Part shown: piece by piece, positions 1-10,921 of the stretch | Numbering within the stretch: position 1 is the stretch's first letter | Layout of the letters: each line of letters opens with the position of its first letter | Source: Megachile rotundata | Lineage: Eukaryota > Arthropoda > Insecta > Hymenoptera > Megachilidae | Assembly: GCF_050947335.1 (NCBI RefSeq) | Contig: NW_027474128.1 | Location: 1 to 64,000 of the forward strand | Length of the DNA: 64,000 nucleotides | Direction of reading: 5' to 3' | Program-made: the position numbers and the translations under genes | Notes under the pieces: generated by a model | Seen by the model: only the letters and a program-made list of their open reading frames with translations | Told to the model about the DNA's origin: nothing | The model's database searches: none

Positions 1-83
1 AGATTGATAATAGTGAGTGTAATAAGTGTAGTAATTGTCGTTCTATCGATCATATGAGCATAATATGGCTAATAATATGAGTT
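1..83 (+). repeat. Monomer subtype B (GTGAGTG / CATATGAGC), example
   Basis: This subtype carries ATAGTGAGTGTAATAAGTGT in its first third and GAGC in place of AAGC after CATAT, which creates CATATG (an NdeI site) and the perfect palindrome TCATATGA. In the left half of the window it regularly follows the CTGC-type monomer ending ACATGAATT. I use that pair as the boundary between HOR copies. Confidence 0.85.
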
Positions 84-166
84 AGGTTGATAATAATAAG
101 AGTAATGGGTATAGTAATTGTCGTACTATCGATCATATAAGGATAATATGGTTAATAATATGAGTT
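84..166 (+). repeat. Monomer subtype AGGTTG...ATAAGGATA, example
   Basis: It is marked by AGGTTG at the start, GGGTATAG in the first half, GTACTATCG, and AAGGATAATATGG instead of AAGCATAATATGG. It nearly always follows subtype B. A later derivative reads GGATAACATGG (31679, 42361, 45421, 45919) and another reads GGCTACTAATATG (58943, 59691, 60439). Confidence 0.8.
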
Positions 167-249
167 AGATTGATAATAATAAGAGTAATGAGTATAGTAA
201 TTGTCGTCCTATCGATCATATAAGCATAATATGGCTAATAATATGAGTT
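167..249 (+). repeat. Monomer subtype GTCGTCCTATCG, example
   Basis: It is close to the canonical monomer but has GAGTATAG in the first half and GTCGTCC in place of GTCGTTC. It is one of the commonest subtypes and is found throughout the window, often just before the CGGTC/AACC subtype. Confidence 0.8.
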
Positions 250-415
250 AGATTGATAACAATAAGAGTAATAAGCATAGTAATTGTCGTTCTATCGATC
301 ATATCTGCATAATATGGTTAATAACATGAATTAAATTGATAATAGTGAGTGTAATAAGTGTAGTAATTGTCGTTCTATCGATCATATCTTCATAATATGG
401 GTAATAATATGAGTT

Positions 416-498
416 AGATTGATTAAAGTCAGTGTAATAAGTATAGTAATTGTCGTTCTATCGATCATATCTTCATAATATGGTTAATAATATGAGTT
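416..498 (+). repeat. Monomer subtype E (GATTAAAGTCAG / CATATCTTC), example
   Basis: It carries GATTGATTAAAGTCAGTG at the start and CTTC after CATAT, followed by ATAATATGGTTAAT. It forms a short run with a CTTC neighbour before it and a GTGAGTG neighbour after it. The same run recurs at 4803, 9191, 11337, 12819, 14965, 19932, 39494, 48683, 51671 and, in altered form, 54895 and 57219. Confidence 0.8.
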
Positions 499-581
499 AG
501 ATTGATTAAAGTGAGTGTAATAAGGATAGTAATTGTCGTTCTATCGATCATATAAGCGTAATATGGCTAATAATATGAGTT

Positions 582-664
582 AGATTGATAATAATAAAAG
601 TGGTAAGTATAGTACTTGTCGTTCTATCGATCATATAAACACAATATGGCTAATAATATGAGTT
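582..664 (+). repeat. Monomer subtype F (AAAAGTGGTAAG / CATATAAAC), example
   Basis: It is marked by AATAAAAGTGGTAAGTATAG, TACTTGTCG instead of TAATTGTCG, and AAACACAATATGG instead of AAGCATAATATGG. Variants include AAACAGAATAT (3793, 8180) and CATAGAAACAGAATATAGC (47653, 49811, 50641). It tends to precede the AACC or GTCAT subtypes. Confidence 0.85.
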
Positions 665-747
665 AGATTGATAATAGTAAGAGTAATGAGTATAGTAATT
701 GTCGTTCTATCGGTCATATAACCATAATATGGCTAATAATACGAGTT
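665..747 (+). repeat. Monomer subtype C (CGGTC / CATATAACC), example
   Basis: It has CGGTC in place of CGATC, which removes the ATCGAT site, together with AACC in place of AAGC and often AATACGAGTT at the end. The two substitutions travel together almost without exception and lie at paired positions of a short palindrome (see findings). It also creates the perfect 5+1+5 dyad CCATAATATGG. Confidence 0.85.
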
Positions 748-830
748 AGATTGATAACAGTGAGTGTAATAAGTGTAGTAATTGTCGTTCTATCGATCAT
801 ATAAGCATAATATGGCTAATAATATGAGTT

Positions 831-913
831 AGATTAATAATAATAAGAGTAATCAGTATAGTATTTGTCGTTCTATCGATCATATCTGCATAATATGGTT
901 AATAACATGAATT
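831..913 (+). repeat. Monomer subtype D (ATCAGTATAGTATTTG / CATATCTGC), example
   Basis: It begins AGATTAATAAT, has TCAGTATAGTATTTG, CTGC after CATAT, and ends GGTTAATAACATGAATT. A sister form ends ATGATTAATAACATGAATT (for example 1080-1162) and sits immediately before the subtype B monomer that opens each HOR copy in the first 20 kb. Confidence 0.85.
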
Positions 914-3403
914 AGAGTAATAATAATAAGAGTAATCAGTATAGTAACTGTCGTTCTATCGATCATATCTTCATAATATGGTTAATAATATGAGTTAGAT
1001 TGATTAAACTGAGTGTAATAAGTGTAGTAATTGTCGTTCTATCGATCATATAAGCATAATATGGCTAATAATATGAGTTAGATTAATAATAATAAGAGTA
1101 ATCAGTATAGTATTTGTCGTTCTATCGATCATATCTGCATAATATGATTAATAACATGAATTAGATTGATAATAGTGAGTGTAATAAGTGTAGTAATTGT
1201 CGTTCTATCGATCATATGAGCATAATATGGCTAATAATATGAGTTAGATTGATAATAATAAAAGTGGTAAGTATAGTACTTGTCGTTCTATCGATCATAT
1301 AAACACAATATGGCTAATAATATGAGTTAGATTGATAATAGTAAGAGTAATGAGTATAGTAATTGTCGTTCTATCGGTCATATAACCATAATATGGCTAA
1401 TAATACGAGTTAGATTGATAATAGTGAGTGTAATAAGTGTAGTAATTGTCGTTCTATCGATCATATGAGCATAATATGGCTAATAATATGAGTTAGGTTG
1501 ATAATAATAAGAGTAATAAGCATAGTAATTGTCGTTCTATCGGTCATATAACCATAATATGGCTAATAATATGAGTTAGATTGATAACAGTGAGTGTAAT
1601 AAGTGTAGTAATTGTCGTTCTATCGATCATATAAGCATAATATGGCTAGTAATATGAGTTAGATTAATAATAATAAGAGTAATGAGTATAGTAATTGTCG
1701 TCCTATCGATCATATAAGCATAATATGGCTAATAATATGAGTTAGATTGATAAAAATAAGAGTAATAAGTATAGTAATTGTCGTTCTATCGGTCATATAA
1801 CCATAATATGGCCAATAATACGAGTTAGATTGATAACAGTGAGTGTAATAAGTGTAGTAATTGTCGTTCTATCGATCATATAAGCATAATATGGCTAATA
1901 GTATGAGTTAGATTAATAAAAATAAGAGTAATCAGTATAGTATTTGTCGTTCTATCGATCATATCTGCATAATATGATTAATAACATGAATTAGATTGAT
2001 AATAGTGAGTGTAATAAGTTTAGTTATTGTCGTTCTATCGATCATATGAGCATAATATGGCTAATAATATGAGTTAGATTGATAATAATAAGAGTAATAA
2101 ATATAGTAATTGTCGTTCTATCGGTCATATAACCATAATATGGCCAATAATACGAGTTAGATTGATAACAGTGAGTGTAATAAGTGTAGTAATTCTCGTT
2201 CTATCGATCGTATAAGCATAATATGGCTAATAATATGAGTTAGATTAATAATAATAAGAGTAATCAGTATAGTATTTGTGGTTCTATCGATCATATCTGC
2301 ATAATATGGTTAATAACATGAATTAGAGTAATAATAATAAGAGTAATCAGTATAGTGACTGTCGTTCTATCGATCATATCTTCATAATATGGTTAATAAT
2401 ATGAGTTAGATTGATTAAACTGAGTGTAATAAGTGTAGTAATTGTCGTTCTATCGATCATATAAGCATAATATGGCTAATAATATGAGTTAGATTAATAA
2501 TAATAAGAGTAATCAGTATAGTATTTGTCGTTCTATCGATCATATCTGCATAATATGATTAATAACATGAATTAGATTGATAATAGTGAGTGTAATAAGT
2601 GTAGTAATTGTCGTTCTATCGATCATATGAGCATAATATGGCTAATAATATGAGTTAAATTGATAAGAATAAGTGTAATAAGTATAGTAATTGTCGTCCT
2701 ATCGATCATATAAGCGTAATATGGCTAATAATATGAGTTAGGTTGATAATAATAAGAGTAATGGTTATAGTAATTGTCGTCCTATCGATCATATAAGCAT
2801 AATATGGCTAATAATATGAGTTAGATTGATAATAATAAGAGTAATAAGCATAGTAATTGTCGTTCTATCGGTCATATAACCATAATATGGCTAATAATAT
2901 GAGTTAGATTGATAACAGTGAGTGTAATAAGTGTAGTAATTGTCGTTCTATCGATCATATAAGCATAATATGGCTAATAATATGAGTTAGATTAATAATA
3001 ATAAGAGTAATCAGTATAGTATTTGTCGTTCTATCGATCATATCTGCATAATATGGTTAATAACATGAATTAGATTGATAATAGTGGGTGTAATAAGTGT
3101 AGTAATTGTCGTTCTATCGATCATATGAGCATAATATGGCTAATAATATGAGTTAGATTGATAATAATAAGAGTAATGAGTATAGTAATTGTCGTCCTAT
3201 CGATCATATAAGCATAATATGGCTAATAATATGAGTTAGATTGATAATAATAAGAGTAATAAGTATAGTAATTGTCGCTCTATCGGTCATATAACCATAA
3301 TATGGCTAATAATACGAGTTAGATTGATAACAGTGAGTGTAATAAGTGTAGTAATTGTCGTTCCATCGATCATATAAGCATAATATGGCTAATAATATGA
3401 GTT

Positions 3404-3486
3404 AGGTTGATAATAATAAGAGTAATAAGTATATTATTTGTCGTTATACCGATCATATAAGCATAATATGGCTAACAATATGAGTT
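3404..3486 (+). repeat. Monomer subtype GTTATACCGATC, example
   Basis: It carries AGGTTG, TATATTATTTG and GTTATACCGATC, which destroys ATCGAT, and ends GGCTAACAATATGAGTT. It belongs to a fixed run of GTTCCATCG, GTTATACC, CTTC and GTCGAAC monomers that recurs in U1, U2, U6, U11, H1 (twice), H2 (twice), 38497-38994 and 46358-47602. Confidence 0.8.
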
Positions 3487-3569
3487 AGATTGATAACAAT
3501 AAGAGTAATAAGTATAGTAATTGTCGTTCTATCGATCATATCTTCATAATATGGTTAATAATATGAGTT

Positions 3570-3652
3570 AGATTGGTAATAATAAGAGTAATTAGTATAG
3601 TAATTGTCGAACTATCGATCATATGAGCATAATATGGCTAATAATATGAGTT
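3570..3652 (+). repeat. Monomer subtype GATTGGTAAT / GTCGAACTATCG, example
   Basis: It is recognised by GATTGGTAATAATAAGAG, TTAGTATAG, GTCGAACTATCG and GAGC after CATAT. It is always the last member of the GTTCCATCG / GTTATACC run, which shows that the run moves as a block. Confidence 0.75.
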
Positions 3653-3818
3653 AGATTGATAATAATAAGAGTAATAAATATAGTAATTGTCGTTCTATCG
3701 GTCATATAACCACAATATGGCTAATAATATGAGTTAGATTGATAATAATAAAAGTGGTAAGTATAGTACTTGTCGTTCTATCGATCATATAAACAGAATA
3801 TTGCTAATAATATGAGTT

Positions 3819-3901
3819 AGATTGATAATAGTAAGAGTAATGAGTATAGTAATTGTCATACTATCGATCATATAAGCATAATATGTCTATTAATATGAGT
3901 T
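3819..3901 (+). repeat. Monomer subtype G (GTCATACTATCG / ATATGTCTA), example
   Basis: It has GTCATAC in place of GTCGTTC, so the first CpG of the monomer is CpA, and ATATGTCTATTAATATG or ATATGTCTAATAATATG in place of ATATGGCTAATAATATG. It is followed by an AGAATG-type monomer ending ATATGGATAATAATATG. The trio F, G, AGAATG is one of the most widespread blocks in the window. Confidence 0.8.
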
Positions 3902-4233
3902 AGAATGATAATAATAAGAGTAATGAGTATAGTAATTGTCGTACTATCGATCATATAAGCATAATATGGATAATAATATGAGTTAGATTGATAATAATAA
4001 AAGTGGTAAGTATAGTACTTGTCGTTCTATCGATCATATAAACACAATATGGCCAATAATATGAGTTAGATTGATAATAATAAGAGTAATGAGTATAGTA
4101 ATTGTCGTCCTATCGATCATATAAGCATAATATGGCTAATAATATGAGTTAGATTGATAATAATAAGAGTAATAAGCATAGTAATTGTCGTTCTATCGGT
4201 CATATAACCATAATATGGCTAATAATATGAGTT

Positions 4234-4304
4234 ACATTGATAACAGTGAGTGTAATAAGTGTAGTAATTGTCGTTCTATCGATCATATAAGCATAATATG
4301 AGTT
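4234..4304 (+). repeat. 71-bp monomer with 12-bp deletion (in U1)
   Basis: The second ATAATATG follows the first with nothing between: the monomer reads GCATAATATGAGTTAG, lacking 12 bases. The two ATAATATG copies (monomer positions 60-67 and 72-79) are a perfect 8-bp direct repeat 12 bp apart, so the deletion is what slippage or recombination between them would give. Confidence 0.95.
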
Positions 4305-7300
4305 AGATTAATAATAATAAGAGTAATCAGTATAGTATTTGTCGTTCTATCGATCATATCTGCATAATATGATTAATAACATGAATTAGATTGATAATAG
4401 TGAGTGTAATAAGTGTAGTAATTGTCGTTCTATCGATCATATGAGCATAATATGGCTAATAATATGAGTTAGGTTGATAATAATAAGAGTAATGGGTATA
4501 GTAATTGTCGTACTATCGATCATATAAGGATAATATGGTTAATAATATGAGTTAGATTGATAATAATAAGAGTAATGAGTATAGTAATTGTCGTCCTATC
4601 GATCATATAAGCATAATATGGCTAATAATATGAGTTAGATTGATAACAATAAGAGTAATAAGCATAGTAATTGTCGTTCTATCGATCATATCTGCATAAT
4701 ATGGTTAATAACATGAATTAAATTGATAATAGTGAGTGTAATAAGTGTAGTAATTGTCGTTCTATCGATCATATCTTCATAATATGGGTAATAATATGAG
4801 TTAGATTGATTAAAGTCAGTGTAATAAGTATAGTAATTGTCGTTCTATCGATCATATCTTCATAATATGGTTAATAATATGAGTTAGATTGATTAAAGTG
4901 AGTGTAATAAGGATAGTAATTGTCGTTCTATCGATCATATAAGCGTAATATGGCTAATAATATGAGTTAGATTGATAATAATAAAAGTGGTAAGTATAGT
5001 ACTTGTCGTTCTATCGATCATATAAACACAATATGGCTAATAATATGAGTTAGATTGATAATAGTAAGAGTAATGAGTATAGTAATTGTCGTTCTATCGG
5101 TCATATAACCATAATATGGCTAATAATACGAGTTAGATTGATAACAGTGAGTGTAATAAGTGTAGTAATTGTCGTTCTATCGATCATATAAGCATAATAT
5201 GGCTAATAATATGAGTTAGATTAATAATAATAAGAGTAATCAGTATAGTATTTGTCGTTCTATCGATCATATCTGCATAATATGGTTAATAACATGAATT
5301 AGAGTAATAATAATAAGAGTAATCAGTATAGTAACTGTCGTTCTATCGATCATATCTTCATAATATGGTTAATAATATGAGTTAGATTGATTAAACTGAG
5401 TGTAATAAGTGTAGTAATTGTCGTTCTATCGATCATATAAGCATAATATGGCTAATAATATGAGTTAGATTAATAATAATAAGAGTAATCAGTATAGTAT
5501 TTGTCGTTCTATCGATCATATCTGCATAATATGATTAATAACATGAATTAGATTGATAATAGTGAGTGTAATAAGTGTAGTAATTGTCGTTCTATCGATC
5601 ATATGAGCATAATATGGCTAATAATATGAGTTAGATTGATAATAATAAAAGTGGTAAGTATAGTACTTGTCGTTCTATCGATCATATAAACACAATATGG
5701 CTAATAATATGAGTTAGATTGATAATAGTAAGAGTAATGAGTATAGTAATTGTCGTTCTATCGGTCATATAACCATAATATGGCTAATAATACGAGTTAG
5801 ATTGATAATAGTGAGTGTAATAAGTGTAGTAATTGTCGTTCTATCGATCATATGAGCATAATATGGCTAATAATATGAGTTAGGTTGATAATAATAAGAG
5901 TAATAAGCATAGTAATTGTCGTTCTATCGGTCATATAACCATAATATGGCTAATAATATGAGTTAGATTGATAACAGTGAGTGTAATAAGTGTAGTAATT
6001 GTCGTTCTATCGATCATATAAGCATAATATGGCTAGTAATATGAGTTAGATTAATAATAATAAGAGTAATGAGTATAGTAATTGTCGTCCTATCGATCAT
6101 ATAAGCATAATATGGCTAATAATATGAGTTAGATTGATAATAATAAGAGTAATAAGTATAGTAATTGTCGTTCTATCGGTCATATAACCATAATATGGCC
6201 AATAATACGAGTTAGATTGATAACAGTGAGTGTAATAAGTGTAGTAATTGTCGTTCTATCGATCATATAAGCATAATATGGCTAATAGTATGAGTTAGAT
6301 TAATAAAAATAAGAGTAATCAGTATAGTATTTGTCGTTCTATCGATCATATCTGCATAATATGATTAATAACATGAATTAGATTGATAATAGTGAGTGTA
6401 ATAAGTTTAGTTATTGTCGTTCTATCGATCATATGAGCATAATATGGCTAATAATATGAGTTAGATTGATAATAATAAGAGTAATAAATATAGTAATTGT
6501 CGTTCTATCGGTCATATAACCATAATATGGCCAATAATACGAGTTAGATTGATAACAGTGAGTGTAATAAGTGTAGTAATTCTCGTTCTATCGATCGTAT
6601 AAGCATAATATGGCTAATAATATGAGTTAGATTAATAATAATAAGAGTAATCAGTATAGTATTTGTGGTTCTATCGATCATATCTGCATAATATGGTTAA
6701 TAACATGAATTAGAGTAATAATAATAAGAGTAATCAGTATAGTGACTGTCGTTCTATCGATCATATCTTCATAATATGGTTAATAATATGAGTTAGATTG
6801 ATTAAACTGAGTGTAATAAGTGTAGTAATTGTCGTTCTATCGATCATATAAGCATAATATGGCTAATAATATGAGTTAGATTAATAATAATAAGAGTAAT
6901 CAGTATAGTATTTGTCGTTCTATCGATCATATCTGCATAATATGATTAATAACATGAATTAGATTGATAATAGTGAGTGTAATAAGTGTAGTAATTGTCG
7001 TTCTATCGATCATATGAGCATAATATGGCTAATAATATGAGTTAAATTGATAAGAATAAGTGTAATAAGTATAGTAATTGTCGTCCTATCGATCATATAA
7101 GCGTAATATGGCTAATAATATGAGTTAGGTTGATAATAATAAGAGTAATGGTTATAGTAATTGTCGTCCTATCGATCATATAAGCATAATATGGCTAATA
7201 ATATGAGTTAGATTGATAATAATAAGAGTAATAAGCATAGTAATTGTCGTTCTATCGGTCATATAACCATAATATGGCTAATAATATGAGTTAGATTGAT

Positions 7301-8279
7301 AACAGTGAGTGTAATAAGTGTAGTAATTGTCGTTCTATCGATCATATAAGCATAATATGGCTAATAATATGAGTTAGATTAATAATAATAAGAGTAATCA
7401 GTATAGTATTTGTCGTTCTATCGATCATATCTGCATAATATGGTTAATAACATGAATTAGATTGATAATAGTGGGTGTAATAAGTGTAGTAATTGTCGTT
7501 CTATCGATCATATGAGCATAATATGGCTAATAATATGAGTTAGATTGATAATAATAAGAGTAATGAGTATAGTAATTGTCGTCCTATCGATCATATAAGC
7601 ATAATATGGCTAATAATATGAGTTAGATTGATAATAATAAGAGTAATAAGTATAGTAATTGTCGCTCTATCGGTCATATAACCATAATATGGCTAATAAT
7701 ACGAGTTAGATTGATAACAGTGAGTGTAATAAGTGTAGTAATTGTCGTTCCATCGATCATATAAGCATAATATGGCTAATAATATGAGTTAGGTTGATAA
7801 TAATAAGAGTAATAAGTATATTATTTGTCGTTATACCGATCATATAAGCATAATATGGCTAACAATATGAGTTAGATTGATAACAATAAGAGTAATAAGT
7901 ATAGTAATTGTCGTTCTATCGATCATATCTTCATAATATGGTTAATAATATGAGTTAGATTGGTAATAATAAGAGTAATTAGTATAGTAATTGTCGAACT
8001 ATCGATCATATGAGCATAATATGGCTAATAATATGAGTTAGATTGATAATAATAAGAGTAATAAATATAGTAATTGTCGTTCTATCGGTCATATAACCAC
8101 AATATGGCTAATAATATGAGTTAGATTGATAATAATAAAAGTGGTAAGTATAGTACTTGTCGTTCTATCGATCATATAAACAGAATATTGCTAATAATAT
8201 GAGTTAGATTGATAATAGTAAGAGTAATGAGTATAGTAATTGTCATACTATCGATCATATAAGCATAATATGTCTATTA

Positions 8280-8293
8280 ATATGAGTTTAGAA
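8280..8293 (+). other. Single-base insertion in U2
   Basis: GAGTTTAG stands where U1 and the other copies have GAGTTAG. It is the only odd-base insertion needed to close the monomer phase over the window, and could be a sequencing or polishing error in a T run. Confidence 0.85.
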
Positions 8294-8621
8294 TGATAAT
8301 AATAAGAGTAATGAGTATAGTAATTGTCGTACTATCGATCATATAAGCATAATATGGATAATAATATGAGTTAGATTGATAATAATAAAAGTGGTAAGTA
8401 TAGTACTTGTCGTTCTATCGATCATATAAACACAATATGGCCAATAATATGAGTTAGATTGATAATAATAAGAGTAATGAGTATAGTAATTGTCGTCCTA
8501 TCGATCATATAAGCATAATATGGCTAATAATATGAGTTAGATTGATAATAATAAGAGTAATAAGCATAGTAATTGTCGTTCTATCGGTCATATAACCATA
8601 ATATGGCTAATAATATGAGTT

Positions 8622-8692
8622 ACATTGATAACAGTGAGTGTAATAAGTGTAGTAATTGTCGTTCTATCGATCATATAAGCATAATATGAGTT
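8622..8692 (+). repeat. 71-bp monomer with 12-bp deletion (in U2)
   Basis: Same deletion and same neighbours as at 4234, inherited with the unit. Confidence 0.95.
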
Positions 8693-8775
8693 AGATTAAT
8701 AATAATAAGAGTAATCAGTATAGTATTTGTCGTTCTATCGATCATATCTGCATAATATGATTAATAACATGAATT

Positions 8776-10921
8776 AGATTGATAATAGTGAGTGTAATAA
8801 GTGTAGTAATTGTCGTTCTATCGATCATATGAGCATAATATGGCTAATAATATGAGTTAGGTTGATAATAATAAGAGTAATGGGTATAGTAATTGTCGTA
8901 CTATCGATCATATAAGGATAATATGGTTAATAATATGAGTTAGATTGATAATAATAAGAGTAATGAGTATAGTAATTGTCGTCCTATCGATCATATAAGC
9001 ATAATATGGCTAATAATATGAGTTAGATTGATAACAATAAGAGTAATAAGCATAGTAATTGTCGTTCTATCGATCATATCTGCATAATATGGTTAATAAC
9101 ATGAATTAAATTGATAATAGTGAGTGTAATAAGTGTAGTAATTGTCGTTCTATCGATCATATCTTCATAATATGGGTAATAATATGAGTTAGATTGATTA
9201 AAGTCAGTGTAATAAGTATAGTAATTGTCGTTCTATCGATCATATCTTCATAATATGGTTAATAATATGAGTTAGATTGATTAAAGTGAGTGTAATAAGG
9301 ATAGTAATTGTCGTTCTATCGATCATATAAGCGTAATATGGCTAATAATATGAGTTAGATTGATAATAATAAAAGTGGTAAGTATAGTACTTGTCGTTCT
9401 ATCGATCATATAAACACAATATGGCTAATAATATGAGTTAGATTGATAATAGTAAGAGTAATGAGTATAGTAATTGTCGTTCTATCGGTCATATAACCAT
9501 AATATGGCTAATAATACGAGTTAGATTGATAACAGTGAGTGTAATAAGTGTAGTAATTGTCGTTCTATCGATCATATAAGCATAATATGGCTAATAATAT
9601 GAGTTAGATTAATAATAATAAGAGTAATCAGTATAGTATTTGTCGTTCTATCGATCATATCTGCATAATATGGTTAATAACATGAATTAGAGTAATAATA
9701 ATAAGAGTAATCAGTATAGTAACTGTCGTTCTATCGATCATATCTTCATAATATGGTTAATAATATGAGTTAGATTGATTAAACTGAGTGTAATAAGTGT
9801 AGTAATTGTCGTTCTATCGATCATATAAGCATAATATGGCTAATAATATGAGTTAGATTAATAATAATAAGAGTAATCAGTATAGTATTTGTCGTTCTAT
9901 CGATCATATCTGCATAATATGATTAATAACATGAATTAGATTGATAATAGTGAGTGTAATAAGTGTAGTAATTGTCGTTCTATCGATCATATGAGCATAA
10001 TATGGCTAATAATATGAGTTAGATTGATAATAATAAAAGTGGTAAGTATAGTACTTGTCGTTCTATCGATCATATAAACACAATATGGCTAATAATATGA
10101 GTTAGATTGATAATAGTAAGAGTAATGAGTACAGTAATTGTCGTTCTATCGGTCATATAACCATAATATGGCTAATAATACGAGTTAGATTGATAATAGT
10201 GAGTGTAATAAGTGTAGTAATTGTCGTTCTATCGATCATATGAGCATAATATGGCTAATAATATGAGTTAGGTTGATAATAATAAGAGTAATAAGCATAG
10301 TAATTGTCGTTCTATCGGTCATATAACCATAATATGGCTAATAATATGAGTTAGATTGATAACAGTGAGTGTAATAAGTGTAGTAATTGTCGTTCTATCG
10401 ATCATATAAGCATAATATGGCTAGTAATATGAGTTAGATTAATAATAATAAGAGTAATGAGTATAGTAATTGTCGTCCTATCGATCATATAAGCATAATA
10501 TGGCTAATAATATGAGTTAGATTGATAATAATAAAAGTGGTAAGTATAGTACTTGTCGTTCTATCGATCATATAAACACAATATGGCCAATAATATGAGT
10601 TAGATTGATAATAATAAGAGTAATGAGTATAGTAATTGTCGTCCTATCGATCATATAAGCATAATATGGCTAATAATATGAGTTAGATTGATAATAATAA
10701 GAGTAATAAGCATAGTAATTGTCGTTCTATCGGTCATATAACCATAATATGGCTAATAATATGAGTTACATTGATAACAGTGAGTGTAATAAGTGTAGTA
10801 ATTGTCGTTCTATCGATCATATAAGCATAATATGAGTTAGATTAATAATAATAAGAGTAATCAGTATAGTATTTGTCGTTCTATCGATCATATCTGCATA
10901 ATATGATTAATAACATGAATT
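8776..10921 (+). repeat. HOR unit U3 (26 monomers, 2146 bp)
   Basis: It follows U1 from the start to the monomer equivalent to 1661-1743, then jumps to the equivalent of 3985 onward. This is a clean loss of 27 monomers (2241 bp) with no change of phase. Private change: ACAG for ATAG with C at 10132. Confidence 0.9.
10768..10838 (+). repeat. 71-bp monomer with 12-bp deletion (in U3)
   Basis: Same deletion, second to last monomer of the unit as in U1. Confidence 0.95.

Larger units (their letters stand above)
1..4387 (+). repeat. HOR unit U1 (53 monomers, 4387 bp)
   Basis: This is the first full copy of the left-hand higher-order repeat: 52 monomers of 83 bp and one of 71 bp. The next copy begins at 4388 with the same order of subtypes. 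It has internal duplication: the pair of F and C monomers at 582-747 recurs at 1246-1411, 664 bp (8 monomers) away. That spacing explains the 8-monomer difference seen in U4. One difference from U2 noted by eye is A at 1754 against T at 6141. Whether the true unit starts at base 1 is a convention. Confidence 0.93.
4388..8775 (+). repeat. HOR unit U2 (53 monomers, 4388 bp)
   Basis: It is a near-identical second copy of U1. It is one base longer because of an extra T in the run at 8287-8289 (GAGTTTAGAATG against GAGTTAGAATG). By eye I noticed only two differences in about 4.4 kb, so the duplication is recent or the copies are being homogenised. Confidence 0.93.

Noticed and set aside
714..724. 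CArG box (serum response type) in subtype C, CCATAATATGG
   Set aside because: The family motif needs six A/T bases between CC and GG; here there are seven. I keep it only as a dyad.
4290..4305. Transposon or retroelement insertion at phase breaks
   Set aside because: Every phase break I found is a deletion of 12 or 2 bases or a 1-base gain inside a recognisable monomer. No target-site duplication, terminal repeat or foreign sequence was present.
1..8775. Pure assembly artefact (false duplication of U1 and U2)
   Set aside because: Not excluded, but U2 differs from U1 by the T insertion at 8287-8289 and A/T at 1754/6141, and U3 to U6 show independent rearrangements of the same unit, which a simple assembly repeat would not produce. 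Spanning long reads would decide.
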